Source: Pseudomonadota bacterium
GTDB taxonomy: Bacteria > Desulfobacterota > Desulfobacteria > Desulfobacterales > JAHIVH01
Length of the DNA stretch: 64,000 nt
Direction: 5' to 3'
Assembly: GCA_018816735.1 (NCBI GenBank)
Contig: JAHIVH010000054.1
Span: 124,001 to 188,000 of the forward strand
The notes beneath the pieces are model-generated. The model ran no database searches and was not told the DNA's origin. It was given only the letters and a program-made list of their open reading frames with translations. This document shows, piece by piece, positions 24,968 to 33,465 of the stretch. Each line of letters begins with the position of its first letter. Position 1 is the stretch's first letter. The position numbers and the translations under genes are program-made.

Positions 24968-25009
24968 AAAAACGCCTTCCGGAACTTTATTTCCGGAAGG
25001 CGTTTTTTT
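24968..25009. terminator. Strong intrinsic terminator between convergent genes
   Basis: A 16-bp perfect stem (AAAACGCCTTCCGGAA and its complement) has loop CTTTA and a run of seven T. The leading A run allows use on both strands. Confidence 0.9.
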
Positions 25010-25061
25010 GTCATGCCAGCTTGTTCAATCATCCTGTCAGATGAAAAACGTCAGATTCGTC

Positions 25062-26699
25062 TTATGACATAAGTATTTTCTTGGCACTTTCATCGTTCAC
25101 ATCAGAAATATGGGCAATGCCGGTTTCTCTGGCGGTTTCTCTGTTGGCGGAAAAGATGTCGTTTCTGGATACTTTATTCAGTGAGAAACGTCTTGCACCA
25201 GCCATAAGCTGCTGAAGACCGCAGGATAACTTGTCAACCAAAGTCCAGAGTGCCATTGCACCATAGGGGATTTTTTTCATTTCATCCTTTCCGAGTTTTT
25301 TCTGGATATCGAAATAGGATGAGAAAATATCTTCAGGCGTTGTGCCAAGGCTGGATACGGTTTTGGGAAGTTCTGTCCAGTTACCATTGACCGCGTCTTT
25401 TCTTTCCGGATTGAGAACACCTTCAATATTGGAGCCCAGGAAGCCCGGAATCATCAGTGACCTGCCCATGCAGATCATTTTTGTGAACGGTGCGCCAAGT
25501 GCAAGGCCTTTGAAGATGGAATCTTCCAGCGCAAAGCCGCCTGCAAAGGAGAGGTCAACCACTTTTTCACCATTGGCAGAAAGGAGGCTTGCATATTCAT
25601 AGGCTTTTGAATGGAGGTTGATTGAAGGAACGCCCCAGCTCTGCATCATGTTCCAGGGACTCATGCCTGTGCCACCGCCGGAACCGTCGATGGTGAGAAG
25701 ATCGAGTTTTGCTTCAGAAGCGAACTTGATGGCCATGGCCAGTTCTTCCATGCCATAAGAACCGGTTTTGAGGGAAATACGATTAAAACCGATGCTTCTC
25801 AGATATTCAACGCTTTTCATGAAATCTTCCCGAACAAGATCAACTGAGGAGAGGTTTGTACCACCCAGACGGCTGTGACGGGCAAAAGATTCAATGGCGC
25901 CTTTTTCAAATGCTTCCTGAACTTCAGGCAGTTCCGGATTCGGATCAACCACATACCCTCTTTTTTTCAGGAACAATGCATATTCAAGGCTCTTTACCTG
26001 AATTTCGCCACCGATATCTTTGGCGCCCTGGCCCCATTTCAATTCGATGATGCATTTGTCGCCATACTTGTTTGCCACGTATTCGGCAACACCGTTTCTT
26101 GTATCTTCGACGTTTAATTGCACGATGATGGCACCATAGCCGTCAAAATAACGAAGATAGGTATCAATACGCCGGTCAAGCTCGGGCGCCTTGGTGATTT
26201 TACCATTATTGATTACAGATTCCTTGTCCACACCCACGACATTTTCACCGATAACAACGGGAATACCGGCAAGTGCCCCGCCTACTGCAAAGGAATCCCA
26301 GTATTTGGCTGCGATAAATGTTGATCCCAACGCACCTGTCATCAGCGGTATTCTGGATTTTGTTTTCACAGATGCGCCAAATTCGGTTGAAAGATCGACG
26401 TTTGGGAAAATACAATCATCAGGATTGGTGCTCAGACCTTCTTTCAATCCTTTTGCACCATAAGCATACCCTTGAATTCTCAGTGAATTATAAGAAACAC
26501 CCACATGGGTCGTATTATTCGCACCAGCAGTTACGGTACCGAAATCACGCGGATAGAGAAGTTTTCGGCCAACCATACTGGAGAGCCAGGTTTCGCATTT
26601 GCCCTGACAATCTGCCCGGCAGAGTGTGCAAAGACTTGATTCTGCGGCGTTGCCTCTATTTGCTGTTCCCAGCACATCATTGCTTTTTGAAAATCGCAT
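25062..26699 (-). CDS. FMN-binding glutamate synthase domain protein (archaeal-type GltB central domain)
   Basis: This is a 545-residue flavoenzyme of the glutamate-synthase FMN-barrel family, the domain that makes glutamate from 2-oxoglutarate and ammonia using reduced flavin. 'GALGSTFIAAKYWDSFA', 'ELKWGQGAKDIGG' and 'LLTIDGSGGGTGMSPWNMMQSWG' are typical. The N-terminus carries CTLCRADCQGKC (residues 24-35), a ferredoxin-like cysteine cluster. The glutaminase domain is encoded separately by the divergent gene at 27886, suggesting a split glutamate synthase; no GXGXG-domain gene is in the window. ATG 26699 follows AAAGGAG. Its leader holds a promoter, an ANTAR-type double hairpin and a terminator, so expression is probably controlled by antitermination through the neighbouring GAF-ANTAR protein. 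Confidence 0.87.
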   Translation of the reverse strand: MRFSKSNDVLGTANRGNAAESSLCTLCRADCQGKCETWLSSMVGRKLLYPRDFGTVTAGANNTTHVGVSYNSLRIQGYAYGAKGLKEGLSTNPDDCIFPNVDLSTEFGASVKTKSRIPLMTGALGSTFIAAKYWDSFAVGGALAGIPVVIGENVVGVDKESVINNGKITKAPELDRRIDTYLRYFDGYGAIIVQLNVEDTRNGVAEYVANKYGDKCIIELKWGQGAKDIGGEIQVKSLEYALFLKKRGYVVDPNPELPEVQEAFEKGAIESFARHSRLGGTNLSSVDLVREDFMKSVEYLRSIGFNRISLKTGSYGMEELAMAIKFASEAKLDLLTIDGSGGGTGMSPWNMMQSWGVPSINLHSKAYEYASLLSANGEKVVDLSFAGGFALEDSIFKGLALGAPFTKMICMGRSLMIPGFLGSNIEGVLNPERKDAVNGNWTELPKTVSSLGTTPEDIFSSYFDIQKKLGKDEMKKIPYGAMALWTLVDKLSCGLQQLMAGARRFSLNKVSRNDIFSANRETARETGIAHISDVNDESAKKILMS

Positions 26700-26780
26700 G
26701 TGAATTCTCCTTTAAAAATATTGATGGTTACTGTGATAAAAAGATCGCAAGGATTATTTTCCTGCGGCTCTTGTATCCCT

Positions 26781-26821
26781 AAAAAAAAAGACGTCAGGCC
26801 CTTTTGGGGCAAGACGTCTTT
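26781..26821 (-). terminator. Leader terminator (attenuator) of the FMN glutamate synthase gene
   Basis: Read on the minus strand, AAAGACGTC pairs with GACGTCTTT, and GCCC with GGGC inside, around loop CAAAA. The hairpin ends in nine T. It lies 82 bases upstream of the start codon and downstream of a promoter-like sequence, with no gene between. It therefore acts in the leader rather than after a gene, unless transcripts of the ANTAR gene end here. Confidence 0.8.
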
Positions 26822-26859
26822 GTCTATCTCTTTAAATTCTACCGCACGCCATTGTACGG
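26812..26859 (-). promoter_or_regulatory. ANTAR-type double-hairpin antiterminator (P1 and P2 with A1/G4 hexaloops)
   Basis: On the minus strand, P1 is CCGTAC-AATGGC-GTGCGG (26859 to 26842; six pairs, one G-U). P2 is AGAC-AAAGAC-GTCT (26825 to 26812; four pairs). Both loops have six bases with A at position 1 and G at position 4, the published hallmark of ANTAR-domain RNA targets. The linker is 16 bases. P2 uses the same bases as the 5' arm of the following terminator, so the two structures exclude each other. Binding of the GAF-ANTAR protein to P1-P2 should let RNA polymerase read into the FMN gene. The hairpins are seen directly; the binding is inferred. Confidence 0.7.
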
Positions 26860-26890
26860 AAAAAAATAATAAAAACTGAACTTTTAATAG

Positions 26891-26922
26891 ATTAATTAAT
26901 TTAAACTGTATGGTGTTGTCAA
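26891..26922 (-). promoter_or_regulatory. Promoter of the FMN glutamate synthase leader
   Basis: On the minus strand a perfect -35 TTGACA (26922 to 26917) is followed after 17-18 bases by an AT-rich -10-like TTAATT/TAATTA. Transcription would start near 26885, about 25 bases before hairpin P1. Confidence 0.5.
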
Positions 26923-27054
26923 GTAATAATTATGATAGCCCCTTAAAAAGAGTTGAAATGATTAAGGTACACGAATGTGAATTTTGCCGAATAATGAGGG
27001 CTGATCATCAAAACACTGACAAATAAGCAGGTTATGCGAAGGCGGTTCCTGTCG

Positions 27055-27774
27055 TCAATCATTATAGAGTTCATCGGACAATAGAATCGCCTCGGCAACC
27101 TGTCTGATGGATTTTCGGGTATTCATGCTTCGTTTCTGGATCCAGCGATAGGCTTCTTCAACCTTGAGTTTGCGTCTCAGCATCAAAATCTCTTTGGCTC
27201 TGTCCACGATCTTCCGGGTTTCGAGTTCTTCCTGAATGACTTTTGTTTTAACCATCAGTTCTGCGTTTAATATGGCTAAGGCAGATTGGTTGGCCACCGC
27301 AGTCACGAGATTGATTTCAGTCTCCGAAAAATCATGGGGGCTTGATGTAAAGCAATTGAGTACCCCAAGCACTCTTTCGTCCTTAAGTTTAAGGGGAACG
27401 CCCATCATGGATACAAGGCCGAGTTTTCGGGCCATTTCTTTTTCTTTAAATCTCCGGTTTTTCAGAACATCCTTAATAACAAGCGGTTTTTTTGTGCTGG
27501 CGACATACCCCACAACCCCTTCATTTAAATAAAGGGATCTGTCTTTTACATATTCCGGGGCAATGGCCTGGGTTGATTTCAGTTTGATCATAGGGGGTTT
27601 TTCATTTTCATCCACCATCCATAAGGAGCAAATCGCTGAATCCGTCACTTTTGCCGTGACGATGACAATCAGTTTTAAAAGATCTTCAATGAACAGATCT
27701 GATGTAATGGCCTGGCTGATATTCATCAATGCCTTGATGTATTCATCATATACCTGGGGTTGGTTTTTATCCAT
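27055..27774 (-). CDS. GAF-ANTAR transcription antitermination regulator
   Basis: This is a 239-residue cytoplasmic protein. Residues about 20-165 are a GAF domain ('GVVGYVASTKKPLVIKDV', 'MGVPLKLKDERVLGVLNCF'). Residues about 180-235 are an ANTAR domain with the conserved 'DRAKEILMLRRKLKVEEAYRWIQKRS' region and the closing 'RQVAEAIL'. ANTAR proteins bind paired hexaloop hairpins in leader RNA and prevent termination; GAF partners sense small molecules or nitrogen status. It has no receiver domain. Its obvious target is the leader of the next gene downstream on the same strand. ATG 27774 is chosen; TTG 27795 is possible. It is transcribed divergently from the glutaminase-domain gene. Confidence 0.87.
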   Translation of the reverse strand: MDKNQPQVYDEYIKALMNISQAITSDLFIEDLLKLIVIVTAKVTDSAICSLWMVDENEKPPMIKLKSTQAIAPEYVKDRSLYLNEGVVGYVASTKKPLVIKDVLKNRRFKEKEMARKLGLVSMMGVPLKLKDERVLGVLNCFTSSPHDFSETEINLVTAVANQSALAILNAELMVKTKVIQEELETRKIVDRAKEILMLRRKLKVEEAYRWIQKRSMNTRKSIRQVAEAILLSDELYND

Positions 27775-27861
27775 AGCAGCTTTTTCTCTTGACAATTAGT
27801 GGTACTAAAAAATATGTATGATAGTTAATATAAATAACGATAAAAATAAAGTTAATAAATA

Positions 27862-27876
27862 CCTAAATATTTTAGG
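27862..27876 (+). promoter_or_regulatory. Hairpin covering the ribosome binding site of the glutaminase gene
   Basis: CCTAAA-TAT-TTTAGG is a perfect 6-3-6 inverted repeat whose 3' arm contains the AGG of the ribosome binding site TTTAGGAGA. It may lower translation or serve as an operator. The three-base loop makes a stable RNA hairpin doubtful. Confidence 0.35.
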
Positions 27877-27885
27877 AGAAATAAT

Positions 27886-29016
27886 ATGTGCCGTCTGATT
27901 GCAGTCACGTGTGATGAACTTATGTCTCCTGTCAATGTGTTAAATGGGCTGAATACCATGAAAGAAGGATATGACGGGTCCGGAATGGGCATCCTTTTGA
28001 AAGATCTGGGTGGGCCTTTTGCCACCATGAAAGATTCTCCCATCCTCTCTGGTATTTTCAGCAGTGCTGGTATTAAAAAGCTCGATCAGTTCATGCTTAA
28101 TGTCGGATTTACCACAAAATATAAAATTACATTTAAAATGAATGCCATGCCGCCTGCAGGTGTGCCCAAAAGAGATCATTATCTGGTTCGGGCGTATGAT
28201 TACCCTGAATCGTGGCGGCGTTTTACGGATAAAGAGCTTAACGATAACCTGATGATGATCAGACTTCAACTGAAAAAGATGGGTGAAAAGGAAAAAGACA
28301 TGATCATCTTCTCGTTCTGGCCGGACACGGTTCTGATCAAGGAAATAGGTGATCCCATAAATATCGCGAATTACCTTGATCTGGGCAGGGAGGAGCTGAA
28401 GGCCAAAGTGATTATGGCCCAGGGCCGTCAGAACACGAATCATGAAATCGATCTTTACGCCTGCCATCCGTTTTTCCTGCAGGGGTTTGCCACCATGACA
28501 AACGGTGAAAATACGGCTTTTGCGTCCAACCGAGCCTATCTTTCATCCAGAGGATTCTCAGGATATAACGGATACTGCTCCGATTCTGAAATATTTACGC
28601 ATACGCTTCATTATACTGTCAAAAAACTCGGATTCGATATTGAGGCATTTAAACATATCATCACCCCGCTTCAGCAGGAAATGTTGGACGGCCATCCGGA
28701 TAATCAGCTGTTGACCCATTTGAAACAGTCCTGCCGTCAGTTAATTGTGGATGGTCCTAATTGCGTGGTCGGTTGTCTGCCGGACAATACGCTTTTTATG
28801 GTTCATGATAGAAAAAAGCTTCGACCGGGAATTGCTGGTGGAAAGCCGGGGATTTTCGCATTTTCTTCTGAAGTCTCCGGACTGGACGCTGTGATTCCGG
28901 ACCGTGACCGGACCAATGACTATCAGCCCATGCACCGTGAAACAGCCATCATCCGGCCGGATCGAAAGAAATTGATGATCAGTTGCCAGACAGACGCTCT
29001 GAAGATTCCGAATTAA
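27886..29016 (+). CDS. Class II glutamine amidotransferase domain protein (split glutamate synthase glutaminase)
   Basis: This is 376 residues. It begins Met-Cys, the N-terminal nucleophile Cys2 of Ntn-type (class II, PurF/GltS) glutaminases after Met removal. 'GYDGSGMGILL' near residue 28 and 'GRQNTNHEIDLYACHPF' near 188 correspond to the conserved DGxG and R..TxG/NxHP regions. This is followed by 'GFSGYNGYCSDSE', where class II enzymes have the NGD/S.TDSE ligand loop. It should release ammonia from glutamine for the FMN-domain protein encoded divergently at 25062-26699. It has ribosome binding site TTTAGGAG. I infer a split, archaeal-type glutamate synthase; a stand-alone role is possible. 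Confidence 0.82.
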   Translation: MCRLIAVTCDELMSPVNVLNGLNTMKEGYDGSGMGILLKDLGGPFATMKDSPILSGIFSSAGIKKLDQFMLNVGFTTKYKITFKMNAMPPAGVPKRDHYLVRAYDYPESWRRFTDKELNDNLMMIRLQLKKMGEKEKDMIIFSFWPDTVLIKEIGDPINIANYLDLGREELKAKVIMAQGRQNTNHEIDLYACHPFFLQGFATMTNGENTAFASNRAYLSSRGFSGYNGYCSDSEIFTHTLHYTVKKLGFDIEAFKHIITPLQQEMLDGHPDNQLLTHLKQSCRQLIVDGPNCVVGCLPDNTLFMVHDRKKLRPGIAGGKPGIFAFSSEVSGLDAVIPDRDRTNDYQPMHRETAIIRPDRKKLMISCQTDALKIPN

Positions 29017-29090
29017 CGGGTTGCTTGGGTTCGTTGGGTTTATTGGGTTGAATGGTTTATTGGTTCGGTAGCTCATTGGTTTTTAATAGA
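29017..29090. repeat. Degenerate TTGGGTT-type short repeats
   Basis: The stretch right after the glutaminase stop codon is built from imperfect 7-11 base units around (T)TGGGTT and TTGG(T)TT. A similar low-complexity block occurs at 61030-61140. No function is apparent. Confidence 0.5.
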
Positions 29091-29268
29091 ATGGCCAACC
29101 GCCTTTAACCCTCACCTCCTTGTTTTTATTACCTTTCACATTTGTCCTCATATTCTTTTCTTGATTCCAGCCGGTTTTGATGTAAAAACTTGGTCGATAT
29201 CGGATTAAATTGTTACGTCTAACAAGAATATTTCTAAATGAATAATATCGTATTTATAAGGAAAGCCC

Positions 29269-31407
29269 ATGACCCGTCTCATAATCAGTGAAAAACCAAG
29301 CATGGGTCGCGCCATAGCTTCTGCTCTGGGCATTCAAGGAAAGGGGCGCAGTTTTATTCAGAACAATGACATCATCGTTACGTGGTGTGTGGGACATCTG
29401 GTCGAGGCTGTAGGTCCCGAAGCATATGATCCAAAGCTTAAATCGTGGAGGCTGGAGATGCTGCCATTTTTCCCTGACCCTTTTCGCTACGTTACCATCT
29501 CCGCTACCAGGGATCAGTACGAGATTGTGGCAAAACTCATGACCCGAGAAGATGTCGTTGATGTGGTCAACGCCACAGATGCCGGACGCGAAGGCGAGCT
29601 TATCTTTGATCTCGTGTATCGTTTATCCGGATGCACAAAACCGGTTCAAAGATTCTGGACATCGAGTCTCACCGACAACGCGATTCGGGAAGCCTATTCC
29701 CGCATGAAGCCAGGCGAGGCTTATATCGGTCTGAGGGATGCGGCACGCAGCCGCCAGGAATCCGACTGGCTGGTCGGGATCAACTGCACGCGAGCCCAGA
29801 CGATTGTCATGCAGCGGGCCGGAGGAGAAGGCGTTTATTCCATTGGCCGGGTGCAGACGCCGACGCTTGCCCTTCTTGTGAATCGGGAACTGGAAATCCT
29901 TAATTTCGTGCCCAGAGACTTCTGGACCCTGATAGCGACGTTTCAGGCAATGGGCGGGATCTACAAGGGCAAATGGTTCCGGAAAGTCGATGGCAAAGAC
30001 CAGGACAGATTCAGTCTTGAAGAAGACGCAAAAGAACTATCGAACAGGCTTTCCGGTTTGCCCGGAAAAGTCTCTTCGGTCACATCTAAATCTGTCTCCA
30101 TACGGCCGGAACTGCTCTACGATTTGACCAATCTTCAGAAAGAAGCAAACAAACGGTTTGGATTCACGGCCGGACATACCCTTGAAGTGGCTCAGGGACT
30201 TTATGAGGCCAAGCTTATCAGTTATCCGCGGACGAACTCCAGATGCCTCACGGAATCGGACGAACAGAAGGCCACCGGCTGGATCAGAGCTATCGCTCAG
30301 GGACAGCTTACGCATTTGCAACCCTTTGTGGCGGAACTGAGAACCCGCTGGCCCATCAAGCTTGACAAGCGCTTCGTTAATGACAAGGAGGTCGAAGATC
30401 ACTCGGCGCTGGTGCCCACAGATAACCCTGCAAAAAGTCTTCAGGGTGATAATTTGAAAATATACGAGTTGATCGCTCGCCGCTTCCTATCGGTGTACTT
30501 CCCGGAACGTATTGAAAACAAGACAACCATCATCACGAAGATCGATAAGGAAACATTCAAGACAACAGGAACCGTTTTGAAGGAACCGGGATGGTCTGCA
30601 GTCGATCCGCCACATAGTCGGCCCAAAAAAGAAAAGGCGAAGTCTGACGGCCCGGAAGAGGAGGAAGACTCTGGACTTCTCCCTGCAGTTGCCAAGGCTG
30701 AGGAGGTTGAAACAAAGGAACTCTCTACAAAAGCAGGTAAAACTTCTCCACCCAAGCGGATGACCGAAGGGGATCTGCTTGGGTCCATGCAAAGTGCGGG
30801 GAAGGAACTGGAGGATGATGAACTGAAGGGAGCCATGAAGGACTGCGGTTTGGGCACGCCCGCAACCCGGGCCAACATTATTGAAACCCTTTTGAAGCGT
30901 GGATTTGTCGAACGCGTGCGAAAAATCCTGCAGCCAACGGCCAAGGGAACCGAACTGGTTCAGTCCATCCGAACCGAAAGCCTAAAAAGTCCCAAGATGA
31001 CTGGAGAATGGGAGGCAAGACTGGAAAGAATCCGGCGCGGGGAGGGGAGCCGGGGTGAATTCATGGACGATATCAAGACCTTCGTTACAGAACTGGTGAA
31101 TCAGATCAAGAAGAATGCGCCACAGGGCAAACCAAGAGTTTACGGCACAGTGGTAGGACGCTGCCTTAAATGCAATTCTAATCTCCATCTGAGAGACTGG
31201 AAAGGGCATTATTATGTGAAGTGTGCCGCTTCGGCAGACCCTGCCTGTCAGATGTCCTATGATTCAGATGCTGAAGGGAAACCCTTGGCGTTCTGTCGCT
31301 TCTGTAAGGGTCCGGTGCGTACCACTCGAAATGGCGGAAAAATCTGCGCCCAATGCAACAAATGGCAGACAGCAAAAAATTCTCTTCAAGGTCATATGAA
31401 AACATAG
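29269..31407 (+). CDS. topB: DNA topoisomerase III (type IA)
   Basis: This is a 712-residue type IA topoisomerase. The TOPRIM site shows SEKPSM (Glu8) and 'NATDAGREGE' (Asp104...Glu110). The active-site tyrosine is Tyr319 in 'ISYPRTNSR'. 'SIGRVQTPTL' is the conserved gate region. About residues 475-525 form a charged, low-complexity insert (KKEKAKSDGPEEEED). The C-terminus (about 625-705) has cysteine pairs (CLKC, CRFC, CAQC) consistent with zinc ribbons. It relaxes and decatenates single-strand-containing DNA. By eye the gene looks richer in G+C than its neighbours, and it stands alone, which may mean it was acquired; TopB copies are common on mobile elements, but none is visible here. Confidence 0.92.
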   Translation: MTRLIISEKPSMGRAIASALGIQGKGRSFIQNNDIIVTWCVGHLVEAVGPEAYDPKLKSWRLEMLPFFPDPFRYVTISATRDQYEIVAKLMTREDVVDVVNATDAGREGELIFDLVYRLSGCTKPVQRFWTSSLTDNAIREAYSRMKPGEAYIGLRDAARSRQESDWLVGINCTRAQTIVMQRAGGEGVYSIGRVQTPTLALLVNRELEILNFVPRDFWTLIATFQAMGGIYKGKWFRKVDGKDQDRFSLEEDAKELSNRLSGLPGKVSSVTSKSVSIRPELLYDLTNLQKEANKRFGFTAGHTLEVAQGLYEAKLISYPRTNSRCLTESDEQKATGWIRAIAQGQLTHLQPFVAELRTRWPIKLDKRFVNDKEVEDHSALVPTDNPAKSLQGDNLKIYELIARRFLSVYFPERIENKTTIITKIDKETFKTTGTVLKEPGWSAVDPPHSRPKKEKAKSDGPEEEEDSGLLPAVAKAEEVETKELSTKAGKTSPPKRMTEGDLLGSMQSAGKELEDDELKGAMKDCGLGTPATRANIIETLLKRGFVERVRKILQPTAKGTELVQSIRTESLKSPKMTGEWEARLERIRRGEGSRGEFMDDIKTFVTELVNQIKKNAPQGKPRVYGTVVGRCLKCNSNLHLRDWKGHYYVKCAASADPACQMSYDSDAEGKPLAFCRFCKGPVRTTRNGGKICAQCNKWQTAKNSLQGHMKT

Positions 31408-31709
31408 ATGTGTTTTTCGGGTTTGACGCTTGCAAAACATCATCCGGCCATTATGTCCGGTTAAATCAGAATTTGGTCCAATGTCGCATAAGGGGAGGTT
31501 GTGGTAACTTTCCCAAAAGTCACAATATTCGCAAATGCTGTTCTTGACGTGCATACATGATTATGATTATTGTTTAGCCATTCATATCTTCATTTGTTTA
31601 TTCCAAAGAGAATATTTTTCCGGAACATAATTTTCAACTATTGACCAATAGATGGCGGCTATATTGCTGCAGGGGAAAGGGGTATTGTAACCAAAACGGC
31701 TTCCTGGCC
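31408..31709. other. Non-coding gap between convergent topB and ycaO-like genes
   Basis: No gene or clear T-tailed terminator is seen. A short imperfect repeat CCGGCCATTATGTCCGG is present near 31445-31462. Confidence 0.4.
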
Positions 31710-33419
31710 TTAGATTGTTTTATGCAGATCCAGATAATTCCGGAACAACTCCGGGTGAACCCTGGAATAGCCGTCAAAATCGCCCAATATTTCCATGCCC
31801 GGTATGATCGCTTTGACAACCGGAAGGCCGATATCTTTCCGGGTCAGGTTAATATAGTAAGGCTGGTAACGGTTTCTGATCAATAATGCTTCCAAAAGTG
31901 CCAGATCAGATGTGGGGTCTCCTGTGGAATAATCGGGCAAATCCTCATAATCGACGCAAATAAGGTCCTGGGGACCGGGTTGGGACGGCGGGCTATCAGG
32001 AAAAGGGCAGGTGGTTTCGGTTATGGCTGAAATGATGGCCCGTTTGGCGCTTAGGCTTGCGGCCGCCCCTTTTTGTATTTCTCCTGCTTTGTCCACGACA
32101 AAGCAGCGGCAGCACGGGATTCCCATGGGGCCTGTGATATCCTGAAACTGGAGTTCTACACCTGCATTTCGATAGGCTTGAAGCAGGGAGGCTATCTTTT
32201 CATTTCTTGAGACAAACCGGAAAAACGTGGATTTGTCTACAGGCATGGTAGACTCCTGGTGCCGCTCGATCACCTCAAGAAGTGCAGACACTTTGGCTTG
32301 TTCTATCGTGTTTCCCGAGGCAAAGCCGGTGGAGCCAATGCCTGAAAACAGGTCTATTTCATCCAGATTGCAGAAAAGAAATATGCATTGCACGGGAATC
32401 CATGCGTTTTTCCTGCCGTGCTCATCCGGGGTTTCCCCGCAAATCCAGTGAAGCGGCTCATCCTGATAACTTACCTCCAGGGCAAGGTCATTGGGATTGA
32501 CGGCGGTTGCATGTTCAGACTGGAGTTCGGTGAACGACGCCAGTCTGACAGGATAGGGACTTTGATAGTCTGAAACGCACTCTTTTGAGATGGAAGAAAA
32601 TGCCGAGCATCGCTCGACAATTTCCATCATCAGGGATGCCCTGGCATCGTCCGGTGTCAGCCCTTTTCCATAGCTGGTCTGTTTCCCTGAAAAGGAAAAA
32701 CGGTTCCGGTTATTTTCAATACAGGTATCAAATGTCCATGATCTTAAAAGTGCAATCGGGCTCAGGCTTGACTGGTGGCGCATCAATTCTCCCATATCGA
32801 CCCCTGCCTTCACCAGTCTTTTTTCAGCGATTTCGGCTGTTTCCAGAGGAGAGAAGGATTGGGCGTCCTTGTGTCCGGGTTTCAGGAACGATTTTCGTAT
32901 TTCCGTTATGGATACCGGTTTTTCTCCTTGCCTGTGGCCCTTATCATAAGTCATCAGGCGCAATCCGGATTCATCCGGGGACGGGAGCGGTGTGTGGTTG
33001 AAAAAATTTTCTCTGAACAGGGTTATCCATTGGCTGTGAAGCTCCCGCTCAGGTTCGAAAACCGACCGGATATTGATCAGTGGGGAATGCCGGCAAAGCG
33101 CTTTAATGTCTTTCTTTAAAAATTGTTTTTCCGTATGCCTTTGTCCGTTTGCCAACAGCAGATGCTCCAGTATCAAGGCCATGAGCACGCCATCTTTCTC
33201 CTTTTTGGCTTCTCGCAGCAGACCATCGATCTGTTCAGACGTCAGTTTACCGATCTCGGCCAACGCATATTTATGTAGAAAATCGTCATAGGGACGCAGC
33301 CGGAGAAGCGTGAGGCTTTCTTCAACTGTCAGGTCGTTTTCAGGAACCACGGAAAAAAAACCGGTCTGGCTTTTGGTGGTTATCAGTTCCAGGTGATAGC
33401 GTATTTCTCTGTTTTTCAA
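31710..33419 (-). CDS. YcaO-domain protein (stand-alone)
   Basis: This is about 569 residues. YcaO proteins use ATP to activate amide bonds (azoline or thioamide formation) or assist RimO-type modification. The C-terminal half carries the ATP-binding pattern: 'KGLTPDDARASLMMEIVERCSAF' (SxxxEIVER) near residue 285 and 'SALLEVIERHQE' near 385. The N-terminal about 200 residues are unlike other YcaO proteins I know. TTG 33419 is chosen because GGAG lies five bases upstream. A longer frame to 33635 would overlap the upstream gene heavily. No precursor peptide, dehydrogenase or TfuA gene is nearby, so a RiPP role is unproven. It is 46 bases downstream of an N-formylglutamate amidohydrolase-like gene and probably co-transcribed. 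Confidence 0.83.
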   Translation of the reverse strand: MKNREIRYHLELITTKSQTGFFSVVPENDLTVEESLTLLRLRPYDDFLHKYALAEIGKLTSEQIDGLLREAKKEKDGVLMALILEHLLLANGQRHTEKQFLKKDIKALCRHSPLINIRSVFEPERELHSQWITLFRENFFNHTPLPSPDESGLRLMTYDKGHRQGEKPVSITEIRKSFLKPGHKDAQSFSPLETAEIAEKRLVKAGVDMGELMRHQSSLSPIALLRSWTFDTCIENNRNRFSFSGKQTSYGKGLTPDDARASLMMEIVERCSAFSSISKECVSDYQSPYPVRLASFTELQSEHATAVNPNDLALEVSYQDEPLHWICGETPDEHGRKNAWIPVQCIFLFCNLDEIDLFSGIGSTGFASGNTIEQAKVSALLEVIERHQESTMPVDKSTFFRFVSRNEKIASLLQAYRNAGVELQFQDITGPMGIPCCRCFVVDKAGEIQKGAAASLSAKRAIISAITETTCPFPDSPPSQPGPQDLICVDYEDLPDYSTGDPTSDLALLEALLIRNRYQPYYINLTRKDIGLPVVKAIIPGMEILGDFDGYSRVHPELFRNYLDLHKTI

Positions 33420-33465
33420 GTGATCTCCATAAATATAACATGTTATTTCATAACGTAATGGTGCA

